NCBI GenBank assembly: GCA_027475525.1
Contig: JAMWFC010000049.1
Coordinates: forward strand, 4,014,947-4,078,946
Length of the DNA stretch: 64,000 bases
Reading direction: 5' to 3'
From: Macrolepiota albuminosa
Lineage: Eukaryota; Basidiomycota; Agaricomycetes; Agaricales; Agaricaceae
Both the position numbers and the translations under genes were made by a program. Under the pieces are notes generated by a model. The model saw nothing but the letters and a program-made list of their open reading frames with translations. It made no database searches and was not told the origin of the DNA. This document shows, one piece after another, positions 51,898 to 62,565 of the stretch (position 1 is the stretch's first letter; every line of letters starts with the position of its first letter).

Positions 51898-54800
51898 TCA
51901 TGCCGTCGGTAAGTCTGGGACGGGGGCAATGGGAGAGTCCCCAGGCTCCCGGAATGGATCGGCAGTCGCGTCGTCCATGTCGTAGTCGAGGAGTTCATCC
52001 TCGGGTGCGGGCGCGTAAGAAGTACCCGAAGGCCCTGCTACAGGCAGGGAATCGTCATAGTCCCGGAGGGGGGACAGTGTGAGATTGGGGTCGATGGTCG
52101 ACCCCGAGACGGTTGGTTGGGGATCAGGCAGATCCCCGGTGTCGGACGGGTACTGGCGCGTCCAGATTTCGCGGGCATGAATGTCTTGCCTGATAGAGAG
52201 GTACATCCCCTTGGCGAGCGCGTCGTCGTATGCACGACGACTGTCCTGCTGCTGGAGCATCAGGCGTTGACGATCGCCGATGGTGCCCTCGCGCCACCCA
52301 TCCCACTGAGGGATGGACTGGGGTGTACCGTAGTGATCGAGGCGTTGTAGCCTCTCGTCGTCGATAGCAGCCGCCTCGTTGTAGAGCCGGCTGTCGCTGA
52401 AGAATAGGTGGGCCAAGTAGGTGACCCCATAAGTGTACGCGTGGTCAGCCCAGCTGACCGGGATTTGATTGTGGAGAAGGACGCGTAACGCGTCCGAAGT
52501 GGAGAACACGGAAGCTGACGCTTCCGGAATGTCCACAGCCCGAACCTCGAAGGTAGGGTCGTCGGCGTGGATGGGCTCAAAGACTCGCCCCGTGGCCGCC
52601 TCGTACTCGGCCACGGCCTCTTTATAGAGGCCTGGCCTGGCGAAGACGTAGGCCAGGTACTTGTGTACCGTGGCCTTAGAGGGGCGGCTGGCGCTGAGGG
52701 CGCGTACAAGCGCAAACCCAAAGAGGCTGCGCCAATGAATGCGCATGGCTCGGTCCATGGCCAGACCGGTCCACACATTGGACGTCCCAGGACGTCCATA
52801 AAGGAGGGCGTATGAGCCCAGGTAGTCCAAAGCAAATGGCTGCTTTGGATCAGGGGGGATAAGGCCGACGAAGGCAATCTTCCCTCCCTCTTTGCGGCGA
52901 TAGAGCCGCGACGGCACAATCATTCGCGGGAAGCTCTCCCGCTCCTCTGGACTCGCGAAGGGTACCGCGATAGTCCTATACTCGACCTCGTCGAGTAAAT
53001 GAGACATAGCTCTGTCTCGGGCCGTAGGGTGGCAGTTGAGCGCCACCCGCTTGAATTCGTTGAGCAAGAGGTAGCCCAACTGACGCTGCCGAAGCGGCGT
53101 AAACTGGTTGTTGACCAGTGCGTGAAGTCTGCGGACTTCTCGAGGACTGCGGGGAAACCCGCGAGGTGCAACTTGGTACACCTTACTGTTGTGGGGCGTC
53201 GCGGCGGCGTTGCCCGGTTTGTCGTCCTCGAAGGACCTGGCTGCGCGAGCTTCTTGCCCGACAAAGATGGTATTGGTCCTTGGCGACCAATAGAATTGGG
53301 GAGCCAACCCCGCGCCAAAGAATGAGTTTTGGCGCTCAATAGTGTGATCACGGTAGATCACCACACCGAGCGCATCAGGGATGCGCCCAGTTTTGTCCTC
53401 AAGGAGGGCGGCCCCTCGTTTGGCGCTGTTCTGCGCCCGACGCTCCATCTTGGCTCGTCGATTGCTGTTGCGCCGTTCGCGCGCCATACGCTGTGCCGCC
53501 GTCTCGTGCGGCACTGGGGATTCCATACGAGCCTCTTCAGGCTCCTCATACCAATCGTCGTCGGAGGGAGGGGAAGGCAGCCTCTCCGGCTCCGACTTCT
53601 CAGATCGTGGGTCCATTGCCCACACACACCGCGGGAGTCGGGCTGGCAGGCCCTCTACCAGTATAGCGGGTAAAAAGGGGATGTTAGCCCCTGGGGCCCC
53701 TTTCGGGGCATCCTCGGGGAAGTGCACGTTGACGTAGGCGCGCACTTCCGGCTGCTTACCCCGACGATCCTTTCGGGGTTGTGAGGCCTTGGCCTCAGTG
53801 GGGCGTGTGCTCACACCCCTGGAACTCTGCTCCCCAGAGTATGTGGTGGATACCACGGATACTGGTCGCGAAGACGTGACCTCAGACGCGCCGCTGGCGA
53901 GGCGCTGGATAAGCTGGGGGGCGGCTGGAGCAGGAACATCTTCATAGGGGAGGATGTCCTGTCCTAGACCGGCCTCCCGGCCGGGGGCAGCAACGCTCGA
54001 CTTAATCGAGTGGGAGGGCGCGTCCTCCACTCCTTGCCGACGCGCCCTTTTGCTGGAGTCGGTGTCCCGACTCGGGGGTGTAGTCTGCCGCTTACGAGCG
54101 GCCGAAATGGCAAGGAGATCAGTTTTGCGCTGAGCGCGCATATGATCCATGTTGTCCATCATCCGGCAGATGAGGACGACTGCCTCCGCATCGCGGAGGA
54201 ATGACGACTCTGCGGGTACATCGTACCCGTTATCTCCAAGACGTTGGAGAAGGGTAGCCAGGACTAAGTCCTGGCTGTGAGTGGGCTCGACAGCCCGTGC
54301 TTTTCCTTTGTCGCGTCGAGGACGCGACTCTTCTTCCGAGCTGGGCTCGGATTGGTGCGGCATTTCCAGCCGCTGTAGCAAGGAGAGCTTGGCCAGGCTC
54401 TCCGTCGGCGCATCGGACGATGATCCGACGCTTCGTTCTGTATTGAGAGTTTCTGCTCTCTCAATGGCCGCGGTGGCCTGCACGAGGGATGCTTGGCGTC
54501 CCTCTAGATTATCGGTTGGTACTGTGGTCGACAGGGAAATCGACCGGCCTCCCTTGGCTTGCGACTCATGCGAGTCGCTGTACTGGGGCATTGCGCCCCA
54601 AGCCCCCATCCAAGCCAGGGGGTACGGCATCATTACGGGCACACCACCCATCCCAGGGTAGTGCGCCGGGGCGGTAAACTGGGGAAAAGGATGTGTCCCC
54701 AGTTGCCCTGTTGCCGGTACAGGGGCAAGCTGCCTCCATGCCGGCGCTGCTTGGGGGCTGACTAGCCCCCCGTAGGCCTGTTGCTGGAATTGGCCCTCGG

Positions 54801-55140
54801 TGTGATGTGGCGCATAAGCGCCCGGTGCTGGTTGTTGGGGCTGATAGCCGCCCACAGGTGCGTTCTGGGGCATGAAGTTGCCCTGCATGGTTTGAAGTGG
54901 CGGATAGCCACTGATCACCGGCTGCTGCGGCGGGTAGCCCGCCGCTGGTTGTTGCTGCTGCTGTGGGAAGCCCACAGCCTGTTGCGATTGTCCCCACTGG
55001 GGCGCATTTTGGGTCAGCGGGGGAGCCATCTGCCCCCCCCCTTCAGCCGACGGTAAGACCGACGGCGTACTCTCAAATTGCTGCTGCTGTAGCTGCTGCT
55101 GCTGCTGCTGGTCACTCATGTCCACGGGCATGCTGTCCAT
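51898..55140 (-). CDS. extra ORF4 of the Gypsy element, 1,080 residues, unknown (copy B)
   Basis: ATG at 55140, stop at 51898. Same architecture as in copy A: Gln/Pro-rich N-terminus, NLS-like basic clusters, a folded C-terminal part and an acidic tail. At many differing positions this copy keeps the CpG-containing or Pro/Arg/Gly codon (for example Pro where copy A has Leu, Arg where copy A has Gln or Cys). It is therefore probably nearer the active sequence. Two independently inserted copies both keep this frame open for over 3.2 kb, which argues that the protein mattered to the element. No recognised homologue, membrane segment or enzyme motif. Confidence 0.8.
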   Translation of the reverse strand: MDSMPVDMSDQQQQQQLQQQQFESTPSVLPSAEGGGQMAPPLTQNAPQWGQSQQAVGFPQQQQQPAAGYPPQQPVISGYPPLQTMQGNFMPQNAPVGGYQPQQPAPGAYAPHHTEGQFQQQAYGGLVSPQAAPAWRQLAPVPATGQLGTHPFPQFTAPAHYPGMGGVPVMMPYPLAWMGAWGAMPQYSDSHESQAKGGRSISLSTTVPTDNLEGRQASLVQATAAIERAETLNTERSVGSSSDAPTESLAKLSLLQRLEMPHQSEPSSEEESRPRRDKGKARAVEPTHSQDLVLATLLQRLGDNGYDVPAESSFLRDAEAVVLICRMMDNMDHMRAQRKTDLLAISAARKRQTTPPSRDTDSSKRARRQGVEDAPSHSIKSSVAAPGREAGLGQDILPYEDVPAPAAPQLIQRLASGASEVTSSRPVSVVSTTYSGEQSSRGVSTRPTEAKASQPRKDRRGKQPEVRAYVNVHFPEDAPKGAPGANIPFLPAILVEGLPARLPRCVWAMDPRSEKSEPERLPSPPSDDDWYEEPEEARMESPVPHETAAQRMARERRNSNRRAKMERRAQNSAKRGAALLEDKTGRIPDALGVVIYRDHTIERQNSFFGAGLAPQFYWSPRTNTIFVGQEARAARSFEDDKPGNAAATPHNSKVYQVAPRGFPRSPREVRRLHALVNNQFTPLRQRQLGYLLLNEFKRVALNCHPTARDRAMSHLLDEVEYRTIAVPFASPEERESFPRMIVPSRLYRRKEGGKIAFVGLIPPDPKQPFALDYLGSYALLYGRPGTSNVWTGLAMDRAMRIHWRSLFGFALVRALSASRPSKATVHKYLAYVFARPGLYKEAVAEYEAATGRVFEPIHADDPTFEVRAVDIPEASASVFSTSDALRVLLHNQIPVSWADHAYTYGVTYLAHLFFSDSRLYNEAAAIDDERLQRLDHYGTPQSIPQWDGWREGTIGDRQRLMLQQQDSRRAYDDALAKGMYLSIRQDIHAREIWTRQYPSDTGDLPDPQPTVSGSTIDPNLTLSPLRDYDDSLPVAGPSGTSYAPAPEDELLDYDMDDATADPFREPGDSPIAPVPDLPTA

Positions 55141-55149
55141 GGTTGGGAA

Positions 55150-55177
55150 AAAAGGCGAAAAAGAAATTTCGCCTTTT
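55150..55177 (-). terminator. spacer hairpin between pol and ORF4 (copy B)
   Basis: 11-bp arms (AAAAGGCGAAA/TTTCGCCTTTT) with a 6-nt loop, equivalent to 35943-35970 in copy A. Function unknown. Confidence 0.4.
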
Positions 55178-55242
55178 AAGACGTGTTTCAGCCACAGCTG
55201 CTGACCAACTCAGCCAAGCCGCGATCGGCATTGCCGATCAAA

Positions 55243-58200
55243 TTAAGCACCGGCACGCTTACTTAATTGATGTGGGCGCTTAACGCCCTTCAACTCCAAA
55301 TAACGGTCAAGTGCCGCTAGCTTGGAGCAATGGGAGTGTGGCTCCCATGTTGTGTCCCCCAGGGACCATCGTACCTCAAACTCGAGCGTGTTACGCTCAG
55401 TCCACCGGTGCCCAATTATGCACTCGACGAACCATTCGTCGTCGTCTCGAGCCCCAAAATCATAGGGGCCCGGGGTCGCCCTGTTAGGGAACAGCGCATC
55501 ATCAGACGCGCTATAAGGTCGCAACAGCGACACATGGAACTTAGGAACGATGCGTCGTTCCTGTAATGCCAGAGGCAGCTCCAACACGTAGTTGGAGGTA
55601 CTTGGCTCTGCGTCTAGGACGCGGTATGGGCCTACCCATTTCGGGCAGAGTTTACTCGCCCGTCCCTTTGGGAGCCTCAGATTACGCGTTGATAAGTATA
55701 CCAACGCTCCTACAGCTATTGGCGGGTCTGTTCGCCTACGGTGATTGGCGTTCTTCGCCTGAAAGACTCGCGCCTCTATGATGGCGTCATGCGCCGCCGC
55801 GATGTTCTCCAGGGCCTGCCTGGCGAACTCGACAACTCCACGGTGAGCTACCGTATCAGCACGAAGTTCGTGCAGCATGGAGGGCAAGTACCCTCCGTTG
55901 AGTTCAAAGGGCGCATACCCTGTGGTCTCCGAGATACTCGCGTTAATCGCAAACTCAGTGAGTGGACACCAGTCCACCCAGTCCCGTTGGTCAGGGCGAA
56001 CAACTGCCCTCAAAATCTGACCTATACTGCGGTTAACCCGCTCTGTCTGCCCATCCGTCTGAGGATGGAAGGACGTCAACATGAGGAGTCGCGCTCCTAG
56101 CAGTTTGTGGAGTTCTCTCCACCATTGAGACGTGAACTTTGAGTCACGATCGCTCACAATGGTGCTAGGCAGCCCATGCAGCCTAACGATCTCCCTCAGG
56201 TAGATCCACGACAGCTCCTTAGCCGTCAGCGTAGTTCGCACCGGTATGAGGTGCACCATGCTTGTCATGCGACATATGACTACCCAGAGGTAATCGAACC
56301 CTCTGGACTCGGGAAAGGGACCTACGAAGTCTATTCCAATTGAGTCCCAGGGTTTCACCGGCACGGGTAGCTGGTGTAGCTTCCCGAGAGGGGATCCAGG
56401 AGGCAACTTTGCCCTCTGACACGCTGCGCAGGACGCGCAAAACTTAGTCACTTCTTGGGCCATACGTGGCCACCAATACCATCGCCGGATGTAGCCCAAC
56501 GTCCGGGCGGCACCAAAGTGCCCCACCAGGGCATGGGCCTGGTCCAAGACCCGCGTAACAATGGTACGCGTACGGGGGAGGCATACCACTGCCACCCCTT
56601 GACGGTTTTCCGTCGTGATGAGTCCACCAGGCTCATGCCTGAACCGAGGATGGTCGTCAGGATTGGCGATTATCTCGGCGAAGAGAGGATCATCGCCATA
56701 GTCCTGCACCACCTCCTGCCGGAAGTCGTCATTGACCAGGCTGGGAGGCTGGGATGAAGGCAATTCGCCTTCGAGCATTTCCGCAAGCGTAACGGGTACA
56801 TCGTGGTGCTCGTGCTCCCTAGTGGATGCTGGGTCCACGGCTTCATGCTCCTTGAGCAACTGGGCGGCTACGTCCCGTTCTTCACGCTGCTCTCTGAGGC
56901 GAGTGCTTCGCCTCCGTTCATCGTCACGCATAGCGCGCACTTCCAGGACATGCTCCCTGAGCTCCTGGTATCGGTGGAGAGGTAGATCCTCTCCATCAGG
57001 GTCTATGCGGCAGTCTGCCTGCACATACTCATGAGGCTCGTGAGCCTCTCCGACTACATCACTCTCAAAGTAGCGTGACAAGCAGTCTGCCACTTTGTTG
57101 AGTTCACCTTTAACATAGGTGATGTCGAACTGGTATCTCGACATGTAGTCTATCCACCGTCGCTGACGCGGCGACAAGTTCACCTGAGTTTTAAAGAACT
57201 CAAGGGCCTTGTGGTCCGTTATGATGTGGATGGGGTATCCCATCAGCTTATCCTCCCACTTGAGGAGAGCCTCGAGTATGGCAAGAGTCTCCAACTCGTG
57301 CACCGCATAGTTTTGCTGGGCCGTCGTGAACTTCTTCGACATGAACCCTGCTGGACGGCACGTCTGCCAGCTGCTTCCCTGGCCGTACATGGCCCCGACG
57401 CCTGTCTTGGACGCGTCGCAAATGAGCCATATTGGCTCGTCCCGTCTAGGGTCAATCGGTCGAATCACCGGAGTCTTCGTACAGATCCGTTTGACCATCT
57501 CGAAGCACCGCTGGTGTAACGGCCTCCAATTGAACGGTGATCCGTTCTGCGTCATGGCCATAAGTGGCCCTGTATAGGCTGTAACATCGGGCAAGAAGCT
57601 CGATATGTAATTGACAAGACCAACGAATCGTTGGATGTCATTGTAGTTTCGGGGCGTTCGCCACTCCCGAATGCGATCGAGCTTGTCCTGATCAGGGTGG
57701 ATACCCTGCTCATCAATGACATGCCCTAGGCAGTCTATACTTTGAGCGTAAAGCTCACACTTCTTCCACTTCAAGTACAACTTGTACTTGCGCAGTCGTT
57801 CGAATACGACTCTGAGGTGCTGCTCATGCTCCTCCATAGTATCCGAGTAGATGAATATATCATCTAAGTAGACGTGCATGAAACGTCCTATTACGTCTCG
57901 GAAGATAGAGGTCATTAGCCTCTGGAAAGTTGCTGGAGCATTGCAGTCTCCAATCTGCATTATATTGCTCGTGAATGTACCCATGATCGACGCAAATACG
58001 GTCTTGGGTACGTCCTCGGTGCGAATGCGCACCTGCTCGTAAGCGTCAGTAAGGTCAATCTTCGAGCGATACTTCGCCCGAGCCACGTCTTCCCGGATCA
58101 CCTCTTGATCTGGTAAAGGAGTTACATCCTTTATGGTATTGTCATTGCGCTGACGCGCATCAAGAGCTGTTCGAAGGGTTCCATCCTTCTTCGGGATGCA

Positions 58201-59145
58201 CAATAACGGTGCAGCTTGAGCGGTGGTGCATGGGGACCACCATTGAGCATTCAAGTAGCGATTAGTCTTATCGTGTAGTTGCTCCTGGAGGGCGCGCGGG
58301 CAGCGCGGCAAGTGGTACTTATACTGCTTGCTCTCGTCTATGAGATTAATCTCATGGTTCACCTCCCGCCATGGCGGCAGCTCCTCCTTGGTCCCGTTGA
58401 CCATGTCGGCGAATTCTTCTTGCCATTGCTGACGCAACCGAGGAATATCTTCCTCACAAAGGCTTGTCGCCTTCTGCTTCCCCTTCATACGCACCGGGGG
58501 AAGTAATTCCACCGTCTCTGAGGGTGGCCGAGGCGGCGGTGCATACTGCTCGCGCATTGCGAGCACCCGATTGACACTGTCATCAGGTATATGTAGTCTC
58601 AGCGGAGCACCCGCTACCGCTGCCTTACAAGCCACGAGGCTTCTTCCCTCACGTACAAGCGAGTACGCTACGGATACCTCGTCCGGGGCTGGCTGGCGAT
58701 ACACTGGTTTGACGGTCATCCGTCTCTGGTGCGCATTTCGCGCACACGTGGCTGCCACCAGCTCGTTCCACTCTTGCGGCATTCGGGGGTCGTATGCCCA
58801 GTCGTACTCTGGTAGGGGAGCTGGTCGCTCCCATAGGGACCGTGTGTCCCCTTCTACTGAGGCTTCCGCCTCTCGAATGCTGTCTTTCAAGTCTTCCAAC
58901 TTGACTCGTGAGGACGTAGGTGGACATACGTCCACTGAGTCCTCCCGTCGTCTCGCCTTGCGATGGCGTTTGTCTGGAGGCCTTGCGCCTCGAATCTCAG
59001 GAGCGATTATTCGCTCGTTGCTCCTCTTGGAGGTTTGATACTCCTCCTCGCTCATCATTACCACGTTGTGGTCTGCGCTTAGTCCAGGCATAGCCTGCAC
59101 TTCCTCCTCCCCATCCTCCACGGTCGGCACTCTGCGCCGGCCAAG
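55243..59145 (-). CDS. Gypsy pol: RT, RNase H, integrase, chromodomain (copy B)
   Basis: Open throughout, same length as in copy A. RT has HVYLDDIFIYS; RNase H has WLICDASKTG, HELETLAI and IITDHKALEF; integrase has the HALVGH..CASCAACQ zinc site, IDFVGPFP, VSDRDSKF and TERVNR; the chromodomain has FEVRWSLGDTTWEPH. It follows the protease frame in the same phase after TGA 59148-59146, so it is probably made by readthrough or reinitiation. All catalytic residues that I can check are present; it could be enzymatically competent. Confidence 0.9.
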   Translation of the reverse strand, partial: LGRRRVPTVEDGEEEVQAMPGLSADHNVVMMSEEEYQTSKRSNERIIAPEIRGARPPDKRHRKARRREDSVDVCPPTSSRVKLEDLKDSIREAEASVEGDTRSLWERPAPLPEYDWAYDPRMPQEWNELVAATCARNAHQRRMTVKPVYRQPAPDEVSVAYSLVREGRSLVACKAAVAGAPLRLHIPDDSVNRVLAMREQYAPPPRPPSETVELLPPVRMKGKQKATSLCEEDIPRLRQQWQEEFADMVNGTKEELPPWREVNHEINLIDESKQYKYHLPRCPRALQEQLHDKTNRYLNAQWWSPCTTAQAAPLLCIPKKDGTLRTALDARQRNDNTIKDVTPLPDQEVIREDVARAKYRSKIDLTDAYEQVRIRTEDVPKTVFASIMGTFTSNIMQIGDCNAPATFQRLMTSIFRDVIGRFMHVYLDDIFIYSDTMEEHEQHLRVVFERLRKYKLYLKWKKCELYAQSIDCLGHVIDEQGIHPDQDKLDRIREWRTPRNYNDIQRFVGLVNYISSFLPDVTAYTGPLMAMTQNGSPFNWRPLHQRCFEMVKRICTKTPVIRPIDPRRDEPIWLICDASKTGVGAMYGQGSSWQTCRPAGFMSKKFTTAQQNYAVHELETLAILEALLKWEDKLMGYPIHIITDHKALEFFKTQVNLSPRQRRWIDYMSRYQFDITYVKGELNKVADCLSRYFESDVVGEAHEPHEYVQADCRIDPDGEDLPLHRYQELREHVLEVRAMRDDERRRSTRLREQREERDVAAQLLKEHEAVDPASTREHEHHDVPVTLAEMLEGELPSSQPPSLVNDDFRQEVVQDYGDDPLFAEIIANPDDHPRFRHEPGGLITTENRQGVAVVCLPRTRTIVTRVLDQAHALVGHFGAARTLGYIRRWYWWPRMAQEVTKFCASCAACQRAKLPPGSPLGKLHQLPVPVKPWDSIGIDFVGPFPESRGFDYLWVVICRMTSMVHLIPVRTTLTAKELSWIYLREIVRLHGLPSTIVSDRDSKFTSQWWRELHKLLGARLLMLTSFHPQTDGQTERVNRSIGQILRAVVRPDQRDWVDWCPLTEFAINASISETTGYAPFELNGGYLPSMLHELRADTVAHRGVVEFARQALENIAAAHDAIIEARVFQAKNANHRRRTDPPIAVGALVYLSTRNLRLPKGRASKLCPKWVGPYRVLDAEPSTSNYVLELPLALQERRIVPKFHVSLLRPYSASDDALFPNRATPGPYDFGARDDDEWFVECIIGHRWTERNTLEFEVRWSLGDTTWEPHSHCSKLAALDRYLELKGVKRPHQLSKRAGA

Positions 59146-60180
59146 TCATGGAGAGTCCTTGCGTTTCTCCGTAGTGCGATGACGTCGCAGACGACTATCA
59201 GTATCGTCTGCTGTAGCTCGCTCGGCTGGGATCACCTTCCCATTCACTAGCACCTGAGAGTGGTCAAAGTCTAATATGACTTTGTTACGCCGCATGAATG
59301 GCGTTCCCAGTATCATGTTGTAGCGATCGAAGTTCGCTACATCCATGTATTCACGGCTACGTGAGCCCGGCGTTTGGACATTCACATTTGTCCCGTACTG
59401 CACCATGGCTCGGCTCCCTACGGTGCCCAGCTGTAACGCCAATGGCGTATCCAACTCCTGCACGGATATTCCGTACACATGGGCGAACTGGGGCGTTATG
59501 CCCGATGTGGTACTCCCAGAATCCCATAGGGTCCATGCCTTGTGGCCGTCTACGTCCACATACGAGACCAGGCACTCCTTGTCTGCTCGCTTCAATGTAG
59601 GGCGCTGCAAAGTGCCCTCTGCACGACGAAGGGTCACCTTCTTCATCCGAACCACGTTATTCCGTTCGGGGTCATTTGCGGACGGCCAATCCGTCATCGC
59701 CGCTAGGCACTCAGAGTCGCTGTCGCGACTGTAATACTCATTGTCGTAGACGTCATCATATACGTTGACTGTGACGTACTCCTCCCCCTCCACGACCACA
59801 CTCTCGGGCTCGGCGCCCGATGCCTCCTCTGGGGGCTCCTGGTCGTTTGTGGGGTTCTCCGCCTCAGAATCGGCAGATACGTCTCCGTCACTCCCACTCG
59901 CGGCTGCAGTATGTGCAGCTCGAAGGTGGGCGCGGGGTGTATACCCCTTCCTCGGGGGTCCTGGCTTCGCAGGGCAGTTGGTAGCGTAGTCAAGTCCCCG
60001 TCTGACCTGGTGGGTTGGCCGGTTTGAAGTCCGGCCTTGATTTAGGACGTTCTCCGTCCGGCGCCCGCTCTGGGCGTGGGCGGCTCCGCCCTCGGTTCGC
60101 AACAGGGGTTTTGCGTACAACAAACCGCGTGTTGCGGTCACGATCCAGATCGGTCTTCTTGGCCAGGAAGGTCCCCACAT
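59146..60180 (-). CDS. Gypsy aspartic protease (copy B)
   Basis: ATG at 60180 (MWGPSWPRRPIWIV), overlapping the gag end in another phase. Basic then acidic linker, catalytic LWDSGSTTSG and closing MILGTPFMRR. The stop TGA is in phase with pol. The zinc-knuckle remnant ATNCPAKPG near the start suggests that a CCHC motif was partly lost before both copies arose. Confidence 0.8.
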   Translation of the reverse strand: MWGPSWPRRPIWIVTATRGLLYAKPLLRTEGGAAHAQSGRRTENVLNQGRTSNRPTHQVRRGLDYATNCPAKPGPPRKGYTPRAHLRAAHTAAASGSDGDVSADSEAENPTNDQEPPEEASGAEPESVVVEGEEYVTVNVYDDVYDNEYYSRDSDSECLAAMTDWPSANDPERNNVVRMKKVTLRRAEGTLQRPTLKRADKECLVSYVDVDGHKAWTLWDSGSTTSGITPQFAHVYGISVQELDTPLALQLGTVGSRAMVQYGTNVNVQTPGSRSREYMDVANFDRYNMILGTPFMRRNKVILDFDHSQVLVNGKVIPAERATADDTDSRLRRHRTTEKRKDSP

Positions 60181-60667
60181 GCTGACCCCGTGAGGGCGTC
60201 CCACCAGGCGGTAGTCGCCTGGGTCCCCCTTTGTGTCCACTCCGGTGTTCGTAGTGGTTAGCAGTCTTCAGAGACTGCTCATACCGGATGGCGTATGCCA
60301 CAAATTCTTCCACATCGTTGACCTCTGGGGACAATCCGTCCTCACGTATCAAATAGCGGCGCATATCCGCTGGAATGCCATCCAAGAACGTTTCGAGCAT
60401 TGTATACCCGTCCGGGTATACTGCCATGTTCTGGGCATGGTCATTAAGGGTATCATAGAACCCTTGTACTCCCAACTTCTCGGTGTACTTGGCGGACTGG
60501 AAGTCCCGCCTTGCATCCTGGAGCGTTGAGGGGTGTACGAATCGATCGTACAGTCCTGTAAGGACTCCTTTAAACGTCCAGTCATATTGGACACGGTTGA
60601 CGTGCAGTACTGCCCGTCGAAACCATCCCATGGCCTCTCCGGCCAAGAACTCAGGCAGAACGAAGAT
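59990..60667 (-). CDS. Gypsy gag continuation after the conserved TGA (copy B)
   Basis: Same phase as upstream gag. It retains the full basic tail (RDRNTRFVVRKTPVANRGRS) that copy A lost through a 17-nt deletion. Core gag helices LYDRFVHPSTLQDARRDF and GIPADMRRYL are present. Confidence 0.8.
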   Translation of the reverse strand: MFVLPEFLAGEAMGWFRRAVLHVNRVQYDWTFKGVLTGLYDRFVHPSTLQDARRDFQSAKYTEKLGVQGFYDTLNDHAQNMAVYPDGYTMLETFLDGIPADMRRYLIREDGLSPEVNDVEEFVAYAIRYEQSLKTANHYEHRSGHKGGPRRLPPGGTPSRGQHVGTFLAKKTDLDRDRNTRFVVRKTPVANRGRSRPRPERAPDGERPKSRPDFKPANPPGQTGT

Positions 60668-62434
60668 TCATTCTCGGTCCATACGGTCACCTCCGTATAA
60701 GCACATGGCAAGATGGGTGCATACATCCATCGCCCAATCTTCCAGGTCGCTGAACTTGGACGCGCCTGTGTAGGCGCGAATGTGCCTACTGTCTGCCTTA
60801 CGCAGCTTCACTCCGTCTGGTAACCGTAAGGTTACGCCCAGGGCATCATCGACTACTCGATGCAGGCGATCGTGCATGGCTTCACGATGCATTCGGATGG
60901 CTTCCCGCTGACCCGGGGATCTAGTCGCCAAATCAGCGGCTTGGGGAAGTGACTTTCCCCGTCCACCTTGCGGGGGACGTCCCGAGCCTCCTCGACTGTG
61001 GGCATAATTGCCCTCGTCTCGAGGAATCGACCTAGGGCCGTCATCCCGGCCGTTACCAGGGACATCACGTCTCGTGGCGCCATCTCGATCGAGGAAGTCT
61101 CCTCGATCATGATCGTTGCGCCGCCCTGGACCTGGAGAAGCTTGATTCTCCTGACCCTGCGTGACGAATTGACGACGCATCTCGTCAATGGGCTTAGTGC
61201 CCTCGAATACGATGCCCTGATCGTCTATAAGGGACTGTCCCTTAGTCCTGAGGTCGCCATTGCGCATATGTTGGTACGCGACTCTGTCGCTCAACGTTTC
61301 GGCCATGGGCACGCGCGGCATCACGGATGCCTCGCTTTCCACTTTGAGCACAGTGCTATCGTGCCCATCCGGACCTGACATATCTGTCCTACGGTCATGG
61401 TTACGCATGTGCGGGGGCTCCTCACGCCACCCTTGTCCTGCTGGAGTATAAAAAGTACTCACCGGTCTTACTTCGGGCACTTCTTGCGCCCGTGCTAGTG
61501 CCTCCACTAGCTCGATTCCGACGTTTTGATTGCGTCGTGCCGAGCATTCCTCGGACGTGTGGCTCCAGGGGGTCGAGACCCCCGATTGCCGTGTGGCCTT
61601 ACGCTGCACATACATTTGCAGCTCCATAGTGAGCACTCTCACCATTAAATCAGTATATTTCGTACTGAATACATTGGGCACTTCGTGCCCTTGTCGCCTA
61701 AGTGCTACTATATGGGCTGACGCGTAGCGCTCGAGTCGCGCTTGGGTGGTGTATTTCATCACCTCTGGGTGCAAGTCCCAGAACACCCGCAAGCGCACGG
61801 TGTACGCGGTTTTCAGCCGCTGTTCCTCTGCTCCGGCGTCGTCGTCACTTGACGACTCCATCACCTCCTCTGGAAGCTCTACCACCTCCGGAGCTTCCTC
61901 CACTGCTGGGGTGCGCGGGAATCGATCTTCCGCACGGTATACTTCAGGCCTTGCAGCCTCCTCCGGTACCTCTTCTAAGCGGGCTTCCGCTACTTTAGAA
62001 GGCATTGGACCCGCTGTGGACCGCCTGGTCCCACTGCTCCGGCTCGCAGGGAGGGTTCTCCCAGTCCGTACTGACGACTCGGCGTCTCCTGGGGCGCCAT
62101 AGGCGCCGGTTGACTGTCGGCCGTCCTGCGGGGGTCCTTTGGACGCCAATCGGCTAGACCGTCGCGGTCCTCCTGGCAACTGCGTAACTGGGGGCGTTAA
62201 TCCCCCGGGCATCTTGTCTTGGAGGCGTTGCGGGCCGTCCTGCTGTGAGCTTTCAGCTCTCCGGGCCTCGCTCTCATTCCCGGCCAGGTCGGCACTCTGA
62301 CCTCGGTCTCGAGCCTTGGGTCTTACCTGACCCGCATTGGACGCTGACGCGTCCTGGGTGTCTGCTGGGTCTCCCCGTAGGTCGTGGGCATTTCGCCCGC
62401 CGTCAGTGGGCGCTGCAGGTATGGGATTACTCAT
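60668..62434 (-). CDS. Gypsy gag, N-terminal and central part (copy B)
   Basis: ATG at 62434 (MSNPIPAAPTDGG) to TGA 60670-60668. Disordered Pro/Arg/Glu-rich start, acidic patch, helical middle and start of the gag domain, as in copy A. The stop sits in the left arm of a hairpin (GAATGA-ATCT-TCGTTC) whose right arm would pair perfectly with CGA, so the ancestral codon was probably Arg. Both copies have the stop in spite of different insertion sites. Confidence 0.8.
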   Translation of the reverse strand: MSNPIPAAPTDGGRNAHDLRGDPADTQDASASNAGQVRPKARDRGQSADLAGNESEARRAESSQQDGPQRLQDKMPGGLTPPVTQLPGGPRRSSRLASKGPPQDGRQSTGAYGAPGDAESSVRTGRTLPASRSSGTRRSTAGPMPSKVAEARLEEVPEEAARPEVYRAEDRFPRTPAVEEAPEVVELPEEVMESSSDDDAGAEEQRLKTAYTVRLRVFWDLHPEVMKYTTQARLERYASAHIVALRRQGHEVPNVFSTKYTDLMVRVLTMELQMYVQRKATRQSGVSTPWSHTSEECSARRNQNVGIELVEALARAQEVPEVRPVSTFYTPAGQGWREEPPHMRNHDRRTDMSGPDGHDSTVLKVESEASVMPRVPMAETLSDRVAYQHMRNGDLRTKGQSLIDDQGIVFEGTKPIDEMRRQFVTQGQENQASPGPGRRNDHDRGDFLDRDGATRRDVPGNGRDDGPRSIPRDEGNYAHSRGGSGRPPQGGRGKSLPQAADLATRSPGQREAIRMHREAMHDRLHRVVDDALGVTLRLPDGVKLRKADSRHIRAYTGASKFSDLEDWAMDVCTHLAMCLYGGDRMDRE

Positions 62435-62565
62435 CGATCCCCTGTTTGAAATTTGCACGGTGTGGCTGTGCAAGAAGCTCGAGAAGCTGATAGAGTTCTG
62501 TCAACGAACTCAACGACTGACGTCGGATGCTAGGCAATAGATCCTAGCTGGCGGATTCAAAAAAA